The notes under the pieces are model-generated. The model worked only from the letters and a program-made list of their open reading frames with translations. It was not told the origin of the DNA and did not search any database. 64,000 bases of DNA from Pelomonas sp052436255 (lineage in GTDB: Bacteria; Pseudomonadota; Gammaproteobacteria; Burkholderiales; Burkholderiaceae_C). A program made the translations under genes and the position numbers. Shown one piece after another: positions 60,260 through 64,000 of this stretch. The stretch lies in assembly GCA_052436255.1 (NCBI GenBank), contig JBQVNP010000002.1:1-64000 (forward strand), in the 5' to 3' direction. Within the stretch, counting starts at the first letter, position 1. The number at the start of each line of letters is the position of its first letter.

Positions 60260-61193
60260 CAGGAGCGGCGAATCGATCCGACCGGCGGATTTCTTGAATC
60301 AGCCAGGGCGCATAGGCCCCTGTCGGCAGAATCGACAGAGTGTATTCGACCGCCATCGGCAGCCCCGGGGCCCACAACTGCATGCGCACTTCGTTGCTGG
60401 CGTGGAAGAGCACACTGTCATCTAGCGAAAAAGCGATGCCCGTCGCAGCAATCGCGGCCGTCGCATCAACAAAGGGTGACGTCTTTCTCAATCGGTCAAA
60501 GAGAATCCATTGATCGGGCGACACCTTTGGCCAAAGGGTGCGAAGCAATTCCAATGGCGCGGTATTTGGATTGAACAAATCATTTCTTGTTAGGCTTGTC
60601 CACGGCAGTATTTGCTGACGCAACGGAGCATTTGCGGCCCAAACTGGCATCAATGCGGTTTCATCGACGGAAAGTATCCAGTCGTTCCGCGGCATCGCGA
60701 GGCCGGCCGAGGCGTAGTCGCGCGTCTCGGCACCGTTGAGGCGCTTTAACGAGTCGGTGTCGGTGTAGTCGAGCAGTACGTCAATCATCGCGCTCGCTTG
60801 ATCTAGGGAAGCACCCGCGCCTATCAGTGCTGAAAGCCACCGCTGGCGTTGAGGCACATTCAAAGAAAGCAGCCCGCGGGCGTCCTGTACTCGGATCCAG
60901 GCGCCGTTGCGCATCTCGTAGCTTCGGTTGTCTAGCACCAGCGGCTGCTCATCAGCAAAACCTGACGACGCGAGACCGATTGGCCGCGTGCTCAGCCAGA
61001 ACAAGGCGCGGGCCTTCCCACTTTCGACCAGCAGTCGGGCCTGCGCCAGGTTTTGCATCGCCAAGGCCTGTTCTCGCAGCGCATCCAAGCGCAACGCGAA
61101 CCGCGCGGCAACAAAAGCCACCAGCGCAAGAGACGCGACAACGAAGATGAGGACGTAACCGCCCTGGCGAACGGAGGCTCCCGAGGCTCTCAT
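60180..61193 (-). CDS. gspK: Type II secretion minor pseudopilin GspK
   Basis: The 337-residue protein is the large minor pseudopilin at the tip of the pseudopilus. The prepilin site is RQGG-YVLIFVVASLAL: the Glu at +5 is absent, as is normal for GspK. A large globular domain follows, including LLDYTDTDSLKRLNGAE, RNDWILSVDE and DLFNPNTAPLELL (helix-hairpin-helix-like). ATG 61193 overlaps the gspJ stop by one base. It needs a prepilin peptidase not encoded in this window. Confidence 0.92.
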   Translation of the reverse strand: MRASGASVRQGGYVLIFVVASLALVAFVAARFALRLDALREQALAMQNLAQARLLVESGKARALFWLSTRPIGLASSGFADEQPLVLDNRSYEMRNGAWIRVQDARGLLSLNVPQRQRWLSALIGAGASLDQASAMIDVLLDYTDTDSLKRLNGAETRDYASAGLAMPRNDWILSVDETALMPVWAANAPLRQQILPWTSLTRNDLFNPNTAPLELLRTLWPKVSPDQWILFDRLRKTSPFVDATAAIAATGIAFSLDDSVLFHASNEVRMQLWAPGLPMAVEYTLSILPTGAYAPWLIQEIRRSDRFAAPDAHQAAKFPDASKDLARPAPSAPPSL

Positions 61194-61807
61194 CAAGGAA
61201 GCTTCTCTATCTCAACCCGCTTGCCCAAGCTCTGCGCCGACGCTTGCATGGCTGCGACAACGAGCGCAGAGTCAGCGGCACAGTGCACTGCAATAGCTTT
61301 CGGTAGAAGCGGTGTATTGGGGAGCTGAGACGACGACCATTCACGCATCCACGCGCCACTCTGGTCCATATAGCTGAAGTGCCCCGTATCTCCGCTCCAG
61401 CGAGCCAGGACGGCGGTCTGTACGCGCTTTTCCGCCGAGCCCACCTCCATGACGAGCTCCGTCTGATTGGTGGACGCGTTATAGGTCATCACGAGGGCGA
61501 ACGGCATCGGCCCAGCCGGCTCGACCAGCGGCAAAAGGCTACTGACGCCCTGCAGCCTGCGAGGGCCGCCTCGCGCTTCGTCGGGCGTGCCTGGTATGCC
61601 AGCCCGCAAACCTTCGAGGGACTGCTGCAGCCAGAGTTCATGCAGACTCTCCATCCGAGCCTCCAACTGCCCGGTGCCCAGCCGCCGTTCGATCTGCCCT
61701 AACTGAAAGAGTCCTTCGGACATTAGCGTTGCCACCATGGTCGCGATGACCAAGGTGATCAGCATCTCCAGGAGCGTCAATCCACGCTGCCCCCAACATT
61801 CGGTCAC
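61193..61807 (-). CDS. gspJ: Type II secretion minor pseudopilin GspJ
   Basis: The 204-residue pseudopilin has cleavage site RG-LTLLEMLITLVIATMVATL, with Glu at +5. The typical GspJ central segment follows (ARMESLHELWLQQSLEGLRAG). It forms the tip complex with GspI and GspK. The start GTG 61807 overlaps the gspI stop in a GTGA arrangement. Confidence 0.88.
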   Translation of the reverse strand: MTECWGQRGLTLLEMLITLVIATMVATLMSEGLFQLGQIERRLGTGQLEARMESLHELWLQQSLEGLRAGIPGTPDEARGGPRRLQGVSSLLPLVEPAGPMPFALVMTYNASTNQTELVMEVGSAEKRVQTAVLARWSGDTGHFSYMDQSGAWMREWSSSQLPNTPLLPKAIAVHCAADSALVVAAMQASAQSLGKRVEIEKLP

Positions 61808-62241
61808 GGCATGTCTTCCCGTCGCCTCGGCTGAACAGCCAGCGCGTTCAGCCCGGGCTGCTCGATACTGAATTCGACACGCGTGGCCGTCGACTCCTCC
61901 GTGCCCACGACATCAAGCCGGTACAAACCGACCTCCCAGATCGGGCTCTTGCTTCCGGCGAACGGCAGGCTGTAGCGCATTGGTTCGATGAGTTCCGATG
62001 TCCAACGAATGCGCACCGCACCAACACGCCTCTCACCCTTGGGCTCAACAAACGGGTTGATGTTGGTCACCAGTCCCACTGCCTTCAGTTGTAGCGCTGC
62101 GCGGGCCTGCGCGTCCTCAATACGCCTGACGTCCCCCAGGCTTTGGCCAATCCAGGCGAACAAGGCCAACCCGGCGCTGGCGAGGATGACCAGTGCGACG
62201 ATCGCCTCCAGCAGACCGAAGCCGCGTCCGTGCGATTTCAT
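61804..62241 (-). CDS. gspI: Type II secretion minor pseudopilin GspI
   Basis: The 145-residue pseudopilin has cleavage site RG-FGLLEAIVALVILASAGLA, with Glu at +5 and an unusual Gly at +2 in place of Thr/Ser. A beta-rich globular domain ends with ATRVEFSIEQPGL. It is followed by gspJ (4-bp overlap) and lies 11 bases after gspH. Confidence 0.9.
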   Translation of the reverse strand: MKSHGRGFGLLEAIVALVILASAGLALFAWIGQSLGDVRRIEDAQARAALQLKAVGLVTNINPFVEPKGERRVGAVRIRWTSELIEPMRYSLPFAGSKSPIWEVGLYRLDVVGTEESTATRVEFSIEQPGLNALAVQPRRREDMP

Positions 62242-62252
62242 ACCCGGCGGCT

Positions 62253-62660
62253 TCAGTCCTGCACGTCGCCAGTGACCGCCATGACGCGCCAGACTTCCGG
62301 CGGTGCACCAGGCCTGCCGAATCGAATCTCAGTTGGGCTTGCAGCGCCCGTAGGTCCATAGCGCAATGGCGTTGATAGATGAATCACCACGTCGGCGGGA
62401 ATCTCCGGTACGAGTGCTCTCACCGAAGGCGCGTCCAGCTGCAAGGCCCGTCCTTCATGGAAAGCCCGCAGGGGCAGACCCAGCAACTGTGCGCGCAGGT
62501 CGCCCTGCCATGCACGCTGCCGGGCGGCGTCCAGCCACCGCGCCCCCGCAGGCGCGACGAGCCCGGCAGCCAGGGCTAGCAAGACAAGGACTACAAGAAT
62601 CTCCAGCAAGGTAAAGCCGCGAAACGCGTGCGCCTCACTGGGCTGGAGACGGTTGCTCAC
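62253..62660 (-). CDS. gspH: Type II secretion minor pseudopilin GspH
   Basis: The 135-residue pseudopilin has cleavage site RG-FTLLEILVVLVLLALAAGLVAP. The remainder is a small beta-sandwich-like domain with LPLRAFHEGRALQL. The GTG start overlaps the gspG stop by 4 bp. GspH, GspI, GspJ and GspK together start the pseudopilus. Confidence 0.88.
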   Translation of the reverse strand: MSNRLQPSEAHAFRGFTLLEILVVLVLLALAAGLVAPAGARWLDAARQRAWQGDLRAQLLGLPLRAFHEGRALQLDAPSVRALVPEIPADVVIHLSTPLRYGPTGAASPTEIRFGRPGAPPEVWRVMAVTGDVQD

Positions 62661-63136
62661 TGTACAGCCGGAAGCACGCCCACGTCAGCTGCGTCACCCG
62701 TACCGCCGCGCTTGCTGTCGCCGCCGAGCGAAAACAACGCAAAGGGCTGACCGTCAGTGCCGGGAAGGGCATATTGATAAGGCTGGCCCCAAGGATCCTC
62801 GGGTAGCGCTCCGTCAAGATACGGCCCGCGCCAGCGGCTGGCCAACGTCGGCTCGGCCGGAGGCTTCGTTAGCAACGCAAGCCCCTCTTCGGGCAGCGGA
62901 TACCGCCCGATGTCGAGACGCAGGCTTTCCACTGCACCCCGGAGCATCTTGGCCTGCGTAATCGCCGCAGTGACCTTCGATTGATCGACCTTGCTGAACA
63001 AGCGAGGCCCAACCAGCCCGGCCAGCAAGCCAATAATCACAAGCACAACGAGCATCTCAAGCAGGGTGAAGCCGGCGGATACGGCCAGTCGTTGAAGTAG
63101 CCCACCCTTGAACATTCGGGTCATCTGGAAATCCAT
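62657..63136 (-). CDS. gspG: Type II secretion major pseudopilin GspG
   Basis: The 159-residue major pseudopilin has cleavage site AG-FTLLEMLVVLVIIGLLAGLVGP. GspG landmarks are DIGRYPLPEEGLALL, RWRGPYLDGALPEDPWGQPYQYALPG and LFSLGGDSKRGG. The leader before the cleavage site is long (22 residues from ATG 63136), and starts at 63124 or 63115 are possible. It is the first gene of the operon. A -10-like TAAAAT (complement of 63155-63160) lies just upstream without a clear -35. Confidence 0.95.
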   Translation of the reverse strand: MDFQMTRMFKGGLLQRLAVSAGFTLLEMLVVLVIIGLLAGLVGPRLFSKVDQSKVTAAITQAKMLRGAVESLRLDIGRYPLPEEGLALLTKPPAEPTLASRWRGPYLDGALPEDPWGQPYQYALPGTDGQPFALFSLGGDSKRGGTGDAADVGVLPAVQ

Positions 63137-63197
63137 GAACGCTGAAGCGGTCGAATTTTAGTTGGGGACTTTCAAAGCGAACCTGCGGTGCACAAAC

Positions 63198-63222
63198 AAA
63201 AAGGGCGCCCGAAGGCGCCCTT
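63198..63222 (-). terminator. UUCG-tetraloop terminator upstream of gspG
   Basis: AAGGGCGCC (63201-63209) and GGCGCCCTT (63214-63222) form a perfect 9-bp stem. On the minus strand the loop reads TTCG closed by a C-G pair, the very stable C(UUCG)G tetraloop. The complement of the A-run at 63198-63202 gives the T-run after the stem. It terminates the gene ending at 63239 and separates it from the gsp operon. Confidence 0.9.
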
Positions 63223-63238
63223 GACCACTGTCAAATGA

Positions 63239-64000
63239 TCAGTTTGTGCCCGGACGCAGCAGCGGGTAGGACGAAGTGTCAGTCACAACGCCGGTCGTCG
63301 GATCATAAGTGTACGAGTTGTACACGCCCGAAATCTTGTTGTTCGGGGCAGCGATGATGAACTTGAGGGCGAAGCGAGTCTTCGCGGCGCTCAACGACGG
63401 GCAGACCGTCTTTGCGTCGATGAACAACTGCTTGCCAGCCTTGAGCATAAAGTCGGTGGTGCCGGCGGTGCACGTCACACCGTCTTCGGTGATTGCCGAA
63501 GCCACCACAGAAGCATCGGCCGAGTGCTGGCTCGTCAACACGGCACGGTTGCCATTAGTAGTCGGGCCGTAAATCGACGCAAACGGGGCTTGCAGTTCCG
63601 TACCGTCGCGGTCGATGGTACCGATCGTGGCAGCAGCGATGTCGGCAGTGGTCGCAGCTGTTGCAGCGGTCACGTCAAGCATTGCAGTCACCGACTGGGC
63701 CGTAACTGCGGTGTTACCGGTCACGACATAGCACAGGGCACGCGTTGTGTCAGCCTGGCCAGTCACGGGCAACGTGAACGATGCCGTTGTCTTGCCAGCA
63801 TTCAGAGTCTGGGCGGTGAAATTGGTCGCGCAGTCGTCAGTAGACGTGCTCAACGAGCCAGCAGCGCCGAAATCGCCGACGAACGTGACCTTGGTAGTTG
63901 CCTGGACCAAATCTTCAAGCTGCACTTGCGTGCCGGCCGTGTTCAACACACCAGTCACCACACCATAGGTGAACGAACCGATACGGGCGGTCAGGACGTC
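63239..64000 (-). CDS. C-terminal part of a Thr/Ala-rich surface-type protein (5' end outside window)
   Basis: The frame is open to base 64000, giving 253 visible residues before the stop. An in-frame GTG at 63961 need not be the start. The protein is rich in Thr, Ala and Val with few Lys/Arg, and includes four well-spaced Cys (in DDCATNF, RALCYVV, GVTCTAG and TVCPSL) that could form disulfides. It appears beta-rich and extracellular, similar in character to S-layer or surface-layer proteins. No family is recognised. A strong terminator follows. Its location upstream of gspG makes it a candidate T2SS substrate (inference). Confidence 0.55.
   Translation of the reverse strand, partial: DVLTARIGSFTYGVVTGVLNTAGTQVQLEDLVQATTKVTFVGDFGAAGSLSTSTDDCATNFTAQTLNAGKTTASFTLPVTGQADTTRALCYVVTGNTAVTAQSVTAMLDVTAATAATTADIAAATIGTIDRDGTELQAPFASIYGPTTNGNRAVLTSQHSADASVVASAITEDGVTCTAGTTDFMLKAGKQLFIDAKTVCPSLSAAKTRFALKFIIAAPNNKISGVYNSYTYDPTTGVVTDTSSYPLLRPGTN

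Noticed and set aside
1..64000. Search for tRNA/rRNA genes, insertion sequences, prophage genes, toxin-antitoxin pairs or defence systems
   Set aside because: I saw no tRNA-like cloverleaf, no transposase or integrase, no phage structural gene and no known defence family. A possible YgfX/CptA-like gene at 13867-14277 has no antitoxin partner and is not called a toxin.

Overview
The window is high-GC DNA with gene orders typical of Burkholderiales (Betaproteobacteria). Examples are lepA-lepB-rnc-era-recO-pdxJ-acpS, plsX-fabHDG-acpP-fabF, and rpoE-rseA-mucD next to lepA. I would place it near the Rubrivivax/Leptothrix/Roseateles group, but that rank is inference. I see no rRNA, tRNA, CRISPR array, insertion sequence or prophage. 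Coding density is very high: most genes within a block touch or overlap by 1-8 bases.

Housekeeping half (1-23.7 kb). The window opens with the 3' end of rne and its terminator. A POT-family peptide transporter and a membrane-anchored ClpP-like protein follow. The minus-strand lepA operon (lepA, lepB, DUF4845 gene, rnc, era, recO, pdxJ, acpS) covers translation, secretion, RNA processing, repair, PLP synthesis and ACP activation. Upstream of lepA is a 512-base gap with a terminator and a palindromic DnaA-box cluster. Next is the envelope-stress block rpoE-rseA-mucD, with no rseB between rseA and mucD. Then comes the fatty-acid/phospholipid operon rpmF-plsX-fabH-fabD-fabG-acpP-fabF, with a good sigma70 promoter in front of rpmF. 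A DUF177 gene, maf, a tetrapyrrole-methylase-fold gene and a DEAD-box helicase gene close this half.

Surface polysaccharide locus (23.7-53 kb). A WecA/MraY-type initiating transferase gene is divergent from a long plus-strand operon. That operon holds an SLBB export protein, a Wzz-like protein, and a wlbABCD-type set for a 2,3-diamino-2,3-dideoxyhexuronic acid. It continues with Wzx, Wzy, two glycosyltransferases and a WbpG/HisH2/HisF2 trio for acetamidino-sugar formation. It ends with FnlA/FnlB/FnlC for UDP-L-FucNAc, a WbuB-like transferase and one more transferase. A converging minus-strand operon adds a second flippase, a family 2 glycosyltransferase, an RmlD-like reductase and an O-acyltransferase. 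The simplest reading is a Wzx/Wzy-dependent polysaccharide containing an (acetamidino-)mannuronic acid derivative and L-FucNAc. The UDP-GlcNAc 6-dehydrogenase that the first pathway needs is not in the window. A separate three-gene plus-strand module follows: a tiny membrane protein, a methyltransferase with a kinase-like N-terminal region, and a membrane sulfatase/phosphotransferase-fold enzyme.

Type II secretion (53-63.1 kb). One minus-strand operon encodes gspG-H-I-J-K-L-M, an XpsN/GspC-like protein, then gspD-E-F. No prepilin peptidase gene (gspO) is in the window. Upstream of gspG, across a UUCG-tetraloop terminator, lies the C-terminal part of a Thr/Ala-rich surface-type protein that runs off the window. 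It is a possible secretion substrate or S-layer-like protein.
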